A DNA stretch of 64,000 bases from Lottia gigantea. Its lineage: Eukaryota > Mollusca > Gastropoda > Lottiidae. Numbering within the stretch: the stretch's first letter is position 1; every line of letters begins with the position of its first letter. Position numbers and translations under genes: made by a program. Positions 1 through 12,281 of this stretch are shown one piece after another. Location of the stretch: positions 712,826 through 776,825 of the forward strand of contig NW_008711113.1 in the NCBI RefSeq assembly GCF_000327385.1, read 5' to 3'. A model generated the notes under the pieces. It was given only the letters and a program-made list of their open reading frames with translations. It did no database searches and was not told the DNA's origin.

Positions 1-266
1 TTTAGATGATTTCAAAATGTTATGGATATTAGATATAATTTAGATGATTTCAAAATGTTATGGATATTAGATATAATTTAGATGATTTCAAAATGTTATG
101 GATATTAGATATAATTTAGATGATTTCAAAATGTTATGGATATTAGATATAATTTAGATGATTTCAAAATGTTATGGATATTAGATATAATTTAGATGAT
201 TTCAAAATGTTATGGATATTAGATATAATTTAGATGATTTCAAAATGTTATGGATATTAGATATAA
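1..266. repeat. 38-bp satellite array, 7 perfect copies, open at the left edge
   Basis: The unit starts TTTAGATGATTTCAAAATG and ends GATATTAGATATAA. It is 38 bp long and occurs exactly seven times with no difference seen between copies. The array breaks cleanly at 266 into unique sequence and continues beyond the left edge of the window. Identical copies mean recent amplification or homogenisation. No coding role is apparent. Confidence 0.97.
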
Positions 267-2811
267 AGCATTTCAAACGCAGTAATTCTAAAACTCTATT
301 GCCGAGTTTCGTTATATTAGCCCTATCCTCTAAGTAATTCAAGTATCGAATAACCAATGCATAATGGATTTTAGATGTAATATCTCGAGGACAAATTAGG
401 TTTTGCTGATTACAAATATAGCCTAATGGAAACAAACTTTCACTCAATATTGATCGTGTAAAAAGCAAGTTGCTAAAATAACACAACATATCATAACTAG
501 AAATGGGTTTTATAGATTTTTTTTAAACTGTATAAAAGTATGATTAAAGTCATACTATGCGCTTACATTCAGTTATCCGTTTGTATTTGTCAGCGGCTAT
601 AGACCTGTATTAAAACACAAAACGTTTACTAACGTGTTACTCATTGGACATACAATTGTCTTTGTGTTCAACTGTTAATGACAAACGTTGGTATTACGTC
701 CTTAAGTAAAGTATTACAAATGTGAAAGTCAATGACAAAAAAATAACCAAAGGCTTGGTAGTGCGTAGCGTTTTGGCAAAAGCAGTTATAATTACAGAAA
801 AATCAGTCTTTTGCGATAAGGTTGCAAGAACGCATAACACTTTGTTTCTGTTGCTGTTTGATACCTTCGGCAGATTTCATGAATTAGTACATCTCATCAT
901 GTTTAACAGTTAAGTCTTGCCTACAAGGACTTTAATTTAAATTGGAATATTTCTCCGGATGTTCAGCTGATATCAACTTAAATTGTGCGAAAAGGGAATG
1001 AAAACAAAACGCATCATTAAAAGCGAAAACTTTACGCCCAAAGATAAACAACATGGAGTGTTTAGATTGTCTCCAATAAGATCATTTTTAATATTGATGA
1101 TAAACAGTCATTTAGCATATATACCTCTTCAGCCTCTAGCGATATTAAAGGGAATGGATCACTTAATTTTCTTCAGTACATCAGCTCGCAAGTAACGCAA
1201 GTGAAAAGAAAAAACATTGTCATTTCCATGCATGGCATTAAGGTACATGGACTATCCTGTACACAGGAGTGGAACACGGTCGTTTTTGTGCATAAAGGGT
1301 CACGATATTGCCTTATGCCGAACTTTCGTATTTAAAGGGTTTTTGCACATCATATTCATTTGGATCGATTATGTTCCATTATTTCCGTAGAAATAAATGT
1401 TATATTATGAATCCTATGTTGGATTGTCATATTATAAGTGTTACAGGCAGCAAAAAAAGAAGGTTAACATAATTAAAAACATTAAGTAAAACATTATTCC
1501 CGGTCAATTTAGCCTATTTTACAGTCATATATATTTATCACACCAGCACATCAATGGAATTGAAAAAAGGTTCGGATAAATTTAGCCACATATTACTCCC
1601 ATCGTTTACATTATTCTCAAGATGCATTAAGAAGCCAGTAAAAAATATTTTTCGATAACATTCTTTGTTCGAGATATTGGACTATTGATTGCGTTGACAA
1701 TTCAAAATGGCCGATTGACTTGAGTCGTCAATAGTTTTAAAGAAGATATTAATGGAAAGAATTATAAGGCGGAGGACTTTTGAGATCGATAAATGATTTG
1801 TTAGCTGATTGGCTATAAAACACTTATTGATTGACAAGTAATATGGCTTCACGTGATGTATATATGGATTTGAGATGAAGTTACGTTTGTTGTCATATAA
1901 GAGAATATGCAATGAACGTAAAGGGCAAAACTTGACAAATGTGTCATTCAGTCATTTGCGAATGGTAATATTAAACACGAACTGACAAGCAATTGTTTAA
2001 AATTGACGAAGACCACAAGCTAACCTGGCATACGAGGAAATATTAAGGACTGTCCTGCAACCTTCTTTAACAAAAAACATTCTATAACAAAATCGTGCAA
2101 TATAATTGGAAGGCTCATTCAATATCACATACAAAATGTTCAGAGATGTAGAAAGTATTTCACCAAAAAAGGCGAAAGGAAATCGTTAACTAACTTCAAC
2201 ATATATGAAGTATTAACCTGGTTCCTAAACTACCAGTGCACTAGACAAATCTTATAGTCAAACAAGACGTCCGGAGCGGATCATTAGAACCCATTTAATT
2301 AAGCATGGTTTACATTGTATCGGTTTATCAACGGGACTGCAAACAAGCAGTCCAGGCTCAAGAGCACAACGTGACTAAAAAAAACAAGTCTTGATCTTTG
2401 AATTGCAAAAAGATTTTGATAAGGCATCCACGCGAACAAATGTAACATTATATCGTTTGAAGTCAGAGTATTTAACGAAAAGGAGGTCATAAAATCGCAG
2501 GAAAGCAATAGTACAAGAAGAAGGTGTTAATTGTCGAATGGTACATGCTTCCATACAAGATTTCATGCAGACTATTTCCGGCTTAATCAATACCGAGAAG
2601 GAAGAAACGTGAGCCAAGACAGGAAAATGTTACGTGATGATGGAATGGGAAAGAAAGGTTGTCTAGATTTTGAAAGAAATGGTCTGGAATCGGAATTGAA
2701 CATTAACTGGTCTATCGTCTGGTTATAACAATAGGTTTTTTGTCAGAAATCAAGGCCAAGGATAATCACAGTCTATACACCGAGAAATCCGTTGCTTTAG
2801 TAATTGTCTAC
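267..2811. other. Intergenic or intronic sequence without a supportable gene
   Basis: No convincing gene. Open frames here are short and AT-rich. At about 2389-2690 one plus-strand frame reads like degraded coding sequence (for example ELQKDFDKAS and later QDFMQTISGLIN), but it is interrupted repeatedly and matches no family I can name. A minus-strand open frame covers 2375-2617, probably as its shadow. No repeat of note was seen in the rest. Confidence 0.5.
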
Positions 2812-3076
2812 TGGAAAATTGGTCACAGTAAACAGTCAAGTGGTAAATTGGGTCACAACAATATGTTAGTAGTAATATGTCACTAAAATGATCACTGTAT
2901 ATTGGTCACAAAGTAAACTGGTTGCCTTGTTCACAATAATTTGGAATACTGTAAATTGGACATGCAGCTAATTGGTCACAATAATTTGGCATACTGTAAA
3001 ATGGTCATATGGTAAATTGGTCACAAGTTAATATGATCATGTGGTAAATTGGTGACAGGGTACTTTGGTCACAATA
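2812..3076. repeat. Degenerate minisatellite built on GTAAATTGGTCACAA
   Basis: The motif TTGGTCACA, usually preceded by GTAAA, recurs at about 2818, 2847, 2912, 2935, 2971, 3017, 3049 and 3066 with base changes and variable spacing (roughly 16-45 bp). The pattern is an old, decayed short tandem array. It codes for nothing obvious. Confidence 0.8.
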
Positions 3077-3957
3077 CAAACGTCACCCCCCTGGTGAGAA
3101 ACATTTTATAAGCGCAGGTAATACAGAGCCGGCTTTCTCTTTCGCAACACATACAACTAAGTCCAACCTCTTATTAGAATTCTGCCTTTTGTTTTCCTGG
3201 ATTATTCCTTTTTGTTGTTGATAACTCTAAACGAATGGTTTACAAGCCTCATTTTGAAGCTGATAGATTGGCACACTGAGAAGAATTAAAGACTTTTTTA
3301 CAGATTTACTGCTAGCTTGATTTATCGATCTCTTCAAGTCTTTTGGATAATGTAACGTTTTGTGAAAAAAGAACTGGGACTAAGTGTTGATCGAAATGTA
3401 ATTCAGTAAGGCCATCGACAGCTTGAATAACAGTTTAGTGATGATTATTGAAATAACAGCGAAATACACTTCGAACACTTTAAGCTTAAGCCTATTGATC
3501 GAACCTTTTTTTTTGAGACAAAGGAGTATTGCTCTTCGAACGACATGTTATGGGTCGAATGGCCTCTGATATTTTGAGGTATTGTAGTAATGTCTACTTA
3601 AATGGCGTTATTCGTCTGGTGTATAGAACCATGCGTCATTCATTTGACAATTATCTTATTGAAACATTTTGTAGATGTCATTCAGAGATACGACAATGTT
3701 TGGGTGTTCCCCGCTCTTGCCTCTTCACTTAAGGAAACTTTTGCAGTAGTTTTTGATAGTTAACTATCATATGCCATGCTCATACGCCCATGCTTCATTT
3801 TTCGAAAGTTAACTTCCTTTTATCTATCTGTCACAATGCGGACATTGTATCTGAATCACGTTTAGGCAGCACGAGATCAGATCAGATTGTGCTAAACAAG
3901 TTGGCATCCAACAAGACGGTTATATTTCTGAGGATTAAGTGAGTCCGTAAGCTTATG
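3077..3957. other. Unassigned sequence
   Basis: No supportable gene or repeat. A plus-strand frame of about 50 codons starts at an ATG near 3790 and ends at a TGA near 3940 (contains SESRLGSTRSDQIVLNKL). It looks mildly protein-like but has no recognisable domain and no clear splice or promoter context. Confidence 0.4.
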
Positions 3958-4150
3958 ATTTCTTGAAATTGGTTGTTTGGTAAGTCTAATAGATATCATC
4001 AATTATCTGGCGAAAAATAGACAAGCAATAGTAGATAGGCATACCGAATAATACAAATTTGTGAAAATGCTTTGAAAATCTTGATTTCTTCACTTGGTTG
4101 TTTGGAAAATCTAAAAGATATCATCGATTTACATAGTTGGCGAAAAGTAG
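3958..4150. repeat. Direct duplication, two copies about 125 bp apart
   Basis: The segment TTGGTTGTTTGG...ATCTAA...GATATCATC...GGCGAAAA occurs at about 3962-4021 and again, diverged, at about 4092-4150. It is a local tandem duplication with several substitutions and a small length difference. No coding content was recognised. Confidence 0.75.
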
Positions 4151-5979
4151 GAGCAAAAACCATCCATTAATTCGAAGCTGACAAAACCAACAGTACATTG
4201 TCGAGAAAATGAAATCGTTTATTAAAGCTATCAATCTACTTGAGTTTGGCCATTTATCATTCGATCGGAGAGAAAAATAACCTGAAAAAATATACACCAA
4301 TAACTTTAAATTTCCTCAGGGATATCTTTAAAGAAGCTAAAGCAACAAAATCATCGATTTTCACCTAGATTGTCTCACTTTATCAAACCTTCTACAGTTT
4401 CCGCTTTACACAAAAAGGGGATGGTTGTCAATACGTTTTAATTGAAACTTGTTCAAGAATCCCTTAAATAATAAACAAACCGCATAAACAGATGCAATGA
4501 TTTTTGAATAGACAGAATGCAGATTTGAGTTGGTGCTAGTCAATATGTTGGTACCTGGGTTGGTAAAATGGGTTAAGGTCTGAAAGTGAAACGTTCAAGT
4601 TCAATATAGATGGCCAAAGAACGTCTGACTAAAACCTGGCGACTAAACATTTAACGTGTTTTGGAGAAGAATAGAACACGTCAAATTCGGTCTGGCAAAC
4701 GAGACTATCCTGTCGAATGTTGCGTGAAGTTATTTTAGTAGGAATCCTGTAATCAGACCGTCTTTGTTCACATTAAATACCAAGTTTAACCATTCTCTTC
4801 TTTTTAACACCGACGTTTTCGTCTTTACGACTTTCTAAGATTTAAGGCTTTGTCTTGGAAGGTTATAATCATGTCTTCGTGTTCGTAGAAAGCTCTGTGA
4901 TTAACTGCATCAGGCTCTGGAAATACTCTTAAATGCTTAAGTTCGATAATCGGGCTGTGAAAAATTTAATACCATTGTCGTAGTCAGTACCTTTTACTTC
5001 TTTCGTATTGAGAATTAGTGAATATGCATGACAATCCATATACGCATCACAATCCCTATGAAGATGTGTGGTATCGTTAGGAAAGGACTAATTGCACTAC
5101 GTGGGTTTGTTTAAAGATTCCTGGACAGGAAAAAGAGTATACCATTGTCCTAGCATTGCACACTGTGTGAATTTTACCCTCGTTAGCTCAATCAAAGGGA
5201 AGAATATTGGATATTTCAATTCTTACGTTTCTCTTGTAATTATCTTGTCCACACGAGAGGATTCAATACAATAGCAATATAACACAATTTGGACACATTA
5301 TCGTCACGTAAACGATTTAAGTGCGTTTACTGCAAATTATCGAAAATGGAATCTCACAAATATTATTCCATCGAGTTCAACATTGATTAATGAATAATGA
5401 GGACTATTCCCTTGCCTACTAGGGTTAATGAAGGACGCCAAAGAGCCTACAACAAAATAAATCAGATAAATATTATGACTTCGATTTTAATTGATCTGTC
5501 GGCAATCTAGAGTTGATTCATTAGAAGCTGGACAGTATCAATAAATGACCCTGCTTCTCCCAAAAGGGTACTAACTGAAGACTGGTACTATCTACCAAGA
5601 AATGATACCAGATAAGGCAAATTTATTATCAGATGCTACCAGATAATGCAAGATATTCCGGAAGTACTATACTATATGATCTTGATATGCGTGCACAGAT
5701 CATTCTATCGACTTCATTCAGATCTCGTAAGATTGTTCCAAGATCATCTTTGATGGGTCGTTAGTACCTGGTTAATTTATAGTGGTCATAAACCATATAG
5801 TGTAAATCAAAGACAATTGCTACAATGATATATTTATAGCACAAAATACTGCAGGATAAGCTGACACAGTGTACACGATCTTGATACTCTTGGATAAACC
5901 ATTCTAAAGATCTCTTAAGATTCTTCATGACCATCAGTAGGTTGCGCATGACCTTATGATGCAGATGCGCCATACCAAG
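4151..5979. other. Unassigned sequence with short internal repeats
   Basis: No gene was recognised up to 5760. Around 5605-5655 a short motif, ACCAGATAAGGCAA, is repeated in altered form (ACCAGATAATGCAA). A minus-strand AATAAA lies at 5622-5627. Bases 5761-5973 hold a minus-strand open stretch of 70 codons in the same frame as the candidate exon at 5980-6342; its first part (residues HLHHKVMRNLL, LEWFIQEYQD) is similar in character and the rest looks non-coding. Confidence 0.4.
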
Positions 5980-6342
5980 TCAATCCTCTGGAACATGCTC
6001 AGCATTCATATAGTTTACCCATGTGAATTGATAATCATCCCAATAGCTATCAGAGAGCAAGTTTGAATTTTGGAGATCTTCAGTGTGATCAATGAAGGAA
6101 CCTACATTTGGTATTGCCAAACCCCGAAGCACATTAAACTCTATTTCCTTGTAATATCTCGAAACATGAATCTCCTTGAGAAATTCTGTTATCAATGATT
6201 TACCAACAATCGTCTTTTTCAGCAGTAATACATCTTGAGGGGGAACATTACAACATTCACTCATATCAACAAAATCCATTAAACGTAAATTAAGAGTCCT
6301 GATCGATTCCTGAGATGGTTCGAAATTAAACATGTACGACAA
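5980..6342 (-). CDS. Possible coding exon or gene relic, unrecognised family
   Basis: This is a 120-codon minus-strand open frame with balanced, protein-like composition. Legible stretches include FNFEPSQESIRTLNLRL, FVDMSECCNVPPQDVLLL and DSYWDDYQFTWVNY, many with charged and aromatic residues unlike the Phe/Ile/Lys-rich chance frames elsewhere. Directly upstream on the minus strand, TTGCTCAATTTCAG gives a reasonable 3' splice site at 6343-6344, so this could be a last exon. There is no signal peptide, membrane segment or family motif I recognise. The same frame reopens just downstream (5761-5973), and a minus-strand AATAAA follows at 5622-5627, so it may be either a real terminal exon with a 3' UTR or a decayed gene piece. 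Length alone is not significant in DNA this AT-rich. Confidence 0.33.
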   Translation of the reverse strand: MSYMFNFEPSQESIRTLNLRLMDFVDMSECCNVPPQDVLLLKKTIVGKSLITEFLKEIHVSRYYKEIEFNVLRGLAIPNVGSFIDHTEDLQNSNLLSDSYWDDYQFTWVNYMNAEHVPED

Positions 6343-6796
6343 CTGAAATTGAGCAATCTAATGGAATTCCTGATTGTATACCTGAACGGGGGAATCTTGA
6401 TATAAATTCAATTAATACGTAAGTCGTAAGTATCGAACACGGCTACTGAATACATGTAATTCCATTTGTTAGCACTTGCAATATATATTGCATTAACCAG
6501 TGTGGGAGAGGCGTATCAAGAGCCTTTCTAAATGTGGTACTGGTATATTGAACGTACGATTTTTCATTTCTGGACGTAATTTTGGAATTTAAATTTCAAT
6601 TATAAAGATTATATTATAAAAAAATTGAAACTTTGGAATACCAGTTTGAAATATATTAATTAATTCAATATGAATCTTATAATGGTTCAATGGATAACGC
6701 GAAATGTCATGTTTCATAAAAGGTTGATTCAAAGCACCTGCTGCCGCTCTGCGACTTGTCTTTCATAAAGTCTACATATCTAATAATACAAATCTA
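6343..6796. other. Unassigned sequence
   Basis: Very AT-rich, with short runs such as AAATTTCAATTATAAAG and ATATATTAATTAATTC around 6590-6670. No gene, RNA or repeat of note was seen. Confidence 0.5.
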
Positions 6797-7130
6797 GCAA
6801 TTTTATAATATTGATGTGATGACTGTGCCAAGAATTAACCACATCTTCAAAGATTATGTACAATTGATGACAAAATATATAAGGAACAAAAACAACTATA
6901 CAAACAAAATCAGAGACAAATAAGGTGTCAAGAAAATCAAATTTAAGAGAGTCTACATTCTAAAACATGACCTTTTATAATATTGCCATCGATGCGATGA
7001 CTGTGTGCTTAGAATTAAAAATATCTTCAAAGATTCTGAACAATTAATAACAAAATATATAAGGAACAAAAACAACTATACAAACAAAATCAGAGACAAA
7101 TTGGGCGTCAAGAAAACTAAATTTGATTAA
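6797..7130. repeat. Tandem duplication of about 145 bp at 172-180-bp spacing
   Basis: Two copies start at TTTTATAATATTG (6801 and 6973) and both contain ACAAAATATATAAGGAACAA, then a run of ACAACTATACAAACAAAATC, then CAGAGACAAAT. The shared central block is nearly identical, while the copy edges have diverged and contain small indels. The event looks fairly recent. No coding content was recognised. Confidence 0.92.
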
Positions 7131-9202
7131 GAGTTCAATAAGATATATATGGATGTTCTGTTTACTCAAGATAGCGTGATAAATGCATTACTCTATGTAA
7201 AGAATTTCGAATCAATATCAATCTTGAAGATTCCATTCACAAAATGTCAAATTGCAGATATGGTTATCGATAACAAATGTTTTGCCTCGTCAATAAAATC
7301 TTATGTGATGTGATGTTGAAATAGTCTGCTAAGGACTCCAAGGGTTTCTAATCCATCATTCGTCGCGTTAAGTTCAGGGCGGGTCGTACAGCTATGTTTT
7401 GTCGCACAACCACATTAATTTTTCAAAGATATACCCGATCTTATTAGAAGGGCAATTTATGAGAATACCTATTTTATTATATAATTACTCAGTTCAAAGA
7501 TGTAAATGATCAAATGGTCGACTGTAGAACAAAAACACACCTTTTCAGGCCTCTTTAGAGCCAGTGTATCATTACGAAGCTGTCCTTAATAGGCTCAGAT
7601 AAAATGGCCTCTGCAATTAGCTTATATCTGTAACTGCATTTAAAATAAATATCCTACTGCGTGTCAACATAACATTTCCAATATATTTAAATGCCAACTT
7701 CAAGAATAGCTTTGAAGGAGCACTTGATGCAACGAGCTGCCAATTCAATGACCCATATCAATGGGGTGGGGAAAGAAAGAGGTTGGCAGTCTTGCTGAGC
7801 AAACATGTGACATGGCAATTTTTTTAAGAACTTTTTTTAAGCAAATTTTGAATGACAAAATCTAGGGATAGCAAGAAGCTCAATCCGGGAGAGTTCATGA
7901 TTACGTCGAGGATATGGTGATGTCGCAATTCCACCTTTCCCCAGCTTTAAATTTGTCCCCATAGTCCAGAAAGACCTTTATTAAAACGTTCGTCAGGAAG
8001 CTGTTTGGTCGAAAGGGTACGTTTGTGCAAAAGCTATTTGGAGGAAGGCATACTCCGATACCCTAGTTGTTATCTTTGTCAAATAAATTTGTTTCCTTCC
8101 TTCAAGCTTAGTGGTCAATTAACTACAATATGCACCTGAATGTATATAATGTTACGTTAAAGATACAGAACAAATAATATTTCAACCATGCTATTGTATC
8201 TGTTCAAAATTGATTATACATGTAGTTATCAGACTGTAAGTAATACAATCATGTAGTTATATCATAATAAGTAAAATGTTAGTGGTTAAGAAGTTGATAT
8301 CCAACGCTAGCTGCCAAAATGCAACGTTATGAAATTCCAGACAATTAAGTGAGCTACGTAATAGCAAAATGATGATTCCATCACAAGTAATTTCAAAATA
8401 CAATGACTCAAATCACTTGGACTATACAAGTATGTATATGAATTTAAGATGGCGTCATATGTTTCTGAAAATGTCAGCCAGAAAAACCCTTGACTCGACG
8501 CAAATTAGATTTGGTCGGCCATGCTGTCGTGTAGGGAATTCTACTAGACATATAACCATACATAATGTATTGTAAGTCAATGAATAGTAACGAGTAATTA
8601 TAGAAATGTATTGTACTGATCTTGTTAGAGGCTGATGGAATCACATCAGATTTGTTTTGATGCCAATGTCTTATGCTAGCTCTATTCCTTATCAATATTG
8701 ATGAATTTAAGACGAACTGTAAGACCAGATATAAGATTCAGTAATTCAGTAAGTACTAGTCTGGCGATGGTGAGAACACAGAAAGGGTTCGGATCTTGTT
8801 TTTCCCAATGTCTTGTAGTATAACTCCGTCCTACTTCAGATGGGACCCCATGTGCCACAGGACGTACAAGTTTTAAGTTCTTGCAACAGTTGGAAATGTA
8901 ACATCTGTATAAAATATCAAAAATACAACAGTTCAAATAAATCCAATAAACCCAGCAACTATGCATGTAGTTATAAAATAAGAAACGTAAAGTCTACATA
9001 TCAAACACCAAAATTTAAAAACTTATGATTCATAAGAATGTATACATTAAAAACGTTAAAATTATACAAAACAATCTAACGCTACATAACAAGAGCGCGA
9101 AATGCAATTCCAACATCAAAACCAGAATGGAATTTTTGTTGACACATATTCACAAGAATAATTGTGATTCGAACAATTTGTAGATACTAGAAATTTAGTT
9201 CA
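7131..9202. other. Unassigned sequence
   Basis: No supportable gene. A moderately GC-richer patch at about 8690-8870 carries a minus-strand open frame of 94 codons (contains VAHGVPSEVGRSYTTRHW), and two short segments beginning AAGACATTGG on the minus strand resemble each other, which suggests an old repeat. No domain, splice context or RNA gene was recognised. Confidence 0.4.
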
Positions 9203-9505
9203 TTGTTATCTCTGCTTTATGGTTGTTGACGATCGATTTGCTTTTTAAAACGATTGCTTTTATCATTCTAGTGTGTTTTATAACAGCTTAAAGAACCATT
9301 TGTAACAATTTCTGTAGACATTTTTATTACGCAGATAACAAAGCAAAACAATGAAATAAAACTGTAGCCAATGTAGGTCACTACTTATATTGTTTTCCTT
9401 GAATTTTCATTATGGATTCTGTTATCTCGCGTTTTGATGGTAGCTATGAACATTAACAATTTAGGGAGACATTTTTATTATGGAGAATACAGTAAACAAT
9501 AATTG
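9203..9505. repeat. Diverged direct duplication
   Basis: A block beginning TGTTATCTC and containing AACAATTT...GAGACATTTTTATTA occurs at about 9203-9360 and again at about 9418-9505. The first copy carries roughly 65 extra bases between the two conserved parts. It is a local duplication followed by insertion or deletion. Confidence 0.7.
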
Positions 9506-10360
9506 TATGTATGTACATTGTAAATCGTTTTCCGAATGACTTTAGATATCTACCCTGCGTCCGGTTTGCAAAACGTTTCGTAGCGTTACGGATCTGTCTA
9601 ATGTTCTAGCCACTGGAGATAACGTCTGAAAACTTTGCGTAAAACTTCAATATGAGACTCGTTGCGGAACAGGTCGTTCAATGGAAACCGTCTGAAACAC
9701 AGACAACTGAACGCAAAGCTGATTTTCATCCAGAAAAATCACATGAATTGTGTAAGCTTACATCTGTATTCCATGATATGCCTTAAAAACGGAAAGTATA
9801 ATATTATGTTATTAATTATATCGAATAACACAATCATAATGTTCTCTTCAATGAACAATCGATAATTTTAAAATTCAAATTTATGTAGAAACATTAAGCA
9901 TTAAGGGACATATTGAATATACTAATTTACATTTGTGTATTGTATTTCATTTACATAATGAATTACTAAAGATATCTGATAACATCTGCACTGAAAAGCG
10001 ACGAAACTAACATACGACTATGAAAAATATACAATTGAAAATGCAGCTTGAGGTACAATAGAAGGCAACCCAAATGTTGTTTGTATAGAGTCCGGTAGTA
10101 TCGTTACTGAAAAGCGGCAAAACTGACACATGATAATGGAATTTCAAATACAGACAAATGTAAAAAAAAAAAAAAGAAAACCACCCTATGAAAAATGAAA
10201 ATTCAACCACATGGACACTCGAATAAGAAACCAATAGCAAGTTGTTGATTGGAATCGGGTGTTTCGCAAGGCGTGAGCATGCTCAAAACAATGACGGTTA
10301 ATCGTCCACCGGTAGTCCATACTAAAGCGTTTTTAATTTCGTTTTTCTCGTTTTAAACAG
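9506..10360. other. Unassigned sequence with an A-tract
   Basis: No gene was recognised. An A-rich tract lies at about 10159-10180. Two short related segments (GCGACGAAACTAACATACGA near 9998 and GCGGCAAAACTGACACATGA near 10112) point to a further small duplication about 115 bp apart. Confidence 0.5.
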
Positions 10361-10479
10361 TACAATTTTTGGAATTATATAGATTAACAGAAGAGCTAAT
10401 GCGACATAATGACAGAATGATGTCAAGGATCAACAACGAATTCAGACATGAAATTGAGAAAGCTCGAGCCAACTTATGA
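10361..10479 (+). CDS. Possible short terminal exon with a coiled-coil-like peptide
   Basis: After the acceptor-like sequence CTCGTTTTAAACAG (AG at 10359-10360), a plus-strand frame reads 39 codons to a TGA at 10477-10479. The peptide is strongly helical and charged: residues such as LYRLTEELMRHNDRMM and RINNEFRHEIEKARANL suggest an amphipathic coiled coil. The same frame continues in character beyond the stop (SDIFASIESLEAN near 10540), so the piece could be a relic of a longer coding region. No family can be assigned. It might belong to the plus-strand model that follows, or to a decayed LINE-type ORF1, which also often has a coiled coil. The evidence is a short frame plus one splice signal. 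Confidence 0.25.
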
Positions 10480-10795
10480 TTCAATTAAGATTTGCAGAGA
10501 AAAAGTTCCTCACAAGTCTGCAGACACCTCAGTGATATCTTCGCATCAATAGAATCATTAGAGGCAAATTAATTAGTCATAAAATATTAACGCATCAAGT
10601 TCATTTCTCTCTTTTAAAACGCTTCAGACATCAAATAAAATGACTTCTTTGATTTTAAAGAAGACAAATATTTTGACATGAAATCAATGTCCTTCTAATT
10701 CTAGGAGACTGTTTATTTTCAATACATAAAATTCAACTTAAACACGTTTTACTACTTGTTATCTAATATCGTATGCAAACACAGGTCTTGAGATC

Positions 10796-11643
10796 ATGGA
10801 TCCGATATGGATTAAAGCGTTTAAATTCAACTATGCAGTATTCGTGGCATTTCTAATTTTTCACTTCATTCCAACGGACGACTGATGTGTGTTGAGGATG
10901 AGTTTTTGTCTGCCGAAAAGTTTGTGTTATATCAAAAGGTTACTGAAGGGAAAAGAAAAAATTGTTTCATAAAAGCGGAGATTGATCTCGGCGCAGGTAC
11001 GTATAGTATTGCTTTTCGGCTACACTCGCGAAGCATGAAATATCTGTTAACGAACAATTCAAAAAAATCGAAATGAAATTTCAGCAACTGTTCTGCTACT
11101 TATTATATTAATGAAAAGATGCACACGAAGTCGTAATTTTTTGTAGAAAGTTCATCACATGGCACCATCCTTCGTTTTATCACCTTCCAATTAGCTGGCT
11201 TGTTGGTTCATACTTTATCAGACACTGGTGGAGATAAGGTAAAAAACATTGGTTCGAAACAGATTGCCTTAACAGACTACAAACTATTAATGATGGTATT
11301 TAAGACTGATTAAATGTTCCCAGTCTGCAGGCGAAATTTATAAATATTACCTCTTTGTAAATATCAAACATATCCAAAATTCAATTTTAGTTCAAACCTA
11401 CTGGCCTTTTTGATCTTCTTTGCTTTGTTAATGTCTGGTGTGTTTCGCTGATAAACAAGGTAGCTATTCCCAAGCTTTGTGAATCGGTTTCAGGACCGAA
11501 ATAGATTTTATAACCTGAGATAATTTTCAATTTCAGATAAAAAAAAAATTGTAAGGGTAAGGTCTTAGTTCGTACCGGCTGTCATAGCATCTGTGGTTTA
11601 TGGGCTTGGTGGTATTACTGCTCTCAGTCTTTCGGAAGGGTGA
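10796..11643 (+). CDS. Tentative four-exon gene model, unrecognised small membrane or secreted protein
   Basis: Exon-like blocks join in phase. Block 1 ends at 10996 before GTACGT, with one base left over. Block 2 is 11147-11238 (acceptor ATTTTTTGTAG, donor AAG|GTAAAA), starts with the two missing bases and stays open. Block 3 is 11391-11459 (acceptor TTCAATTTTAG, donor AACAAG|GTAGCT). Block 4 is 11569-11643 and ends in TGA. Peptides include LSAEKFVLYQKVTEGKRK, HGTILRFITFQLAGLLVH, FKPTGLFDLLCFVNVW and FVPAVIASVVYGLGGIT, so two or three segments are hydrophobic. Immediately upstream, an ATG at 10796 opens a signal-peptide-like frame (FNYAVFVAFLIFHFI) that ends at a TGA at 10883-10885, overlapping the ATG at 10885 of block 1. 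The two are in different frames, so either the start is at 10885 or there is an indel. Introns would be only 110-150 bp. Not matched to any family; each block is short enough to be open by chance. Confidence 0.25.
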
Positions 11644-12281
11644 TCACGCCCTGAGTGAATAATACATGGAAATAGCTAAGGTAATGAAATTCCATTTCCA
11701 TTCATGAAATTTCATTTCGACTTGAAGCATCAGGATCCATCTTGGATCTTAGACTCCTCTAACGACAGCCATTCTCATGCTGCCAAAAACATGTTTCAGA
11801 TACAAAATCGCCATCAGGAAAATCGGTCTCAAAAAACGGGGTAAGCTTTCTGATAAAGCATGATATCTGGTCTGCTATTTTTTTATGATACAGTACAGTA
11901 GTTCAAAATTCGGTTGACATCCGAACTTTTCGTCTCACAATGTTGACATTTCTAAGCCATTTTTCTATGATCTTTTCTATACAATGAAAACGAATGAGTG
12001 TCGATCTTCTCCAGATTGTTGTAATGAAATTAAATTTTAACGTCAAGATAAAATGTTAATTTTGCTGCCAATTCAACACCTATAGAGATTTATTGGTGGG
12101 CTGGAGAATGTCTAGTTGTCGATTGTTTCAAACTAAATGGATGAAGTATAATATATAATGATGTGAATTACAGACACAATTTGAAGTGTGGGCGTCGGCT
12201 ATAAATCAAGGCTTCCATAAAAGAATAAGACAAGCGACTAAAATGTAAGGATAATGCAATCATTAATCTCTTACGGATTAA
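11644..12281. other. Unassigned sequence, possible old SINE remnant at its start
   Basis: Bases 11660-11720 contain GAAATTCCATTTCCATTCAT followed by GAAATTTCATTTCG, which recalls the ATTTC-rich SINE tail seen elsewhere in the window. It lacks the adjoining GTAGGACGT part. Nothing else was recognised. Confidence 0.4.

Noticed and set aside
8682-8966. 94-codon minus-strand open frame with realistic residues (VAHGVPSEVGRSYTTRHW)
   Set aside because: The rest is Cys/Tyr/Ile-rich. There is no domain or splice context, and a frame of this length is expected by chance.
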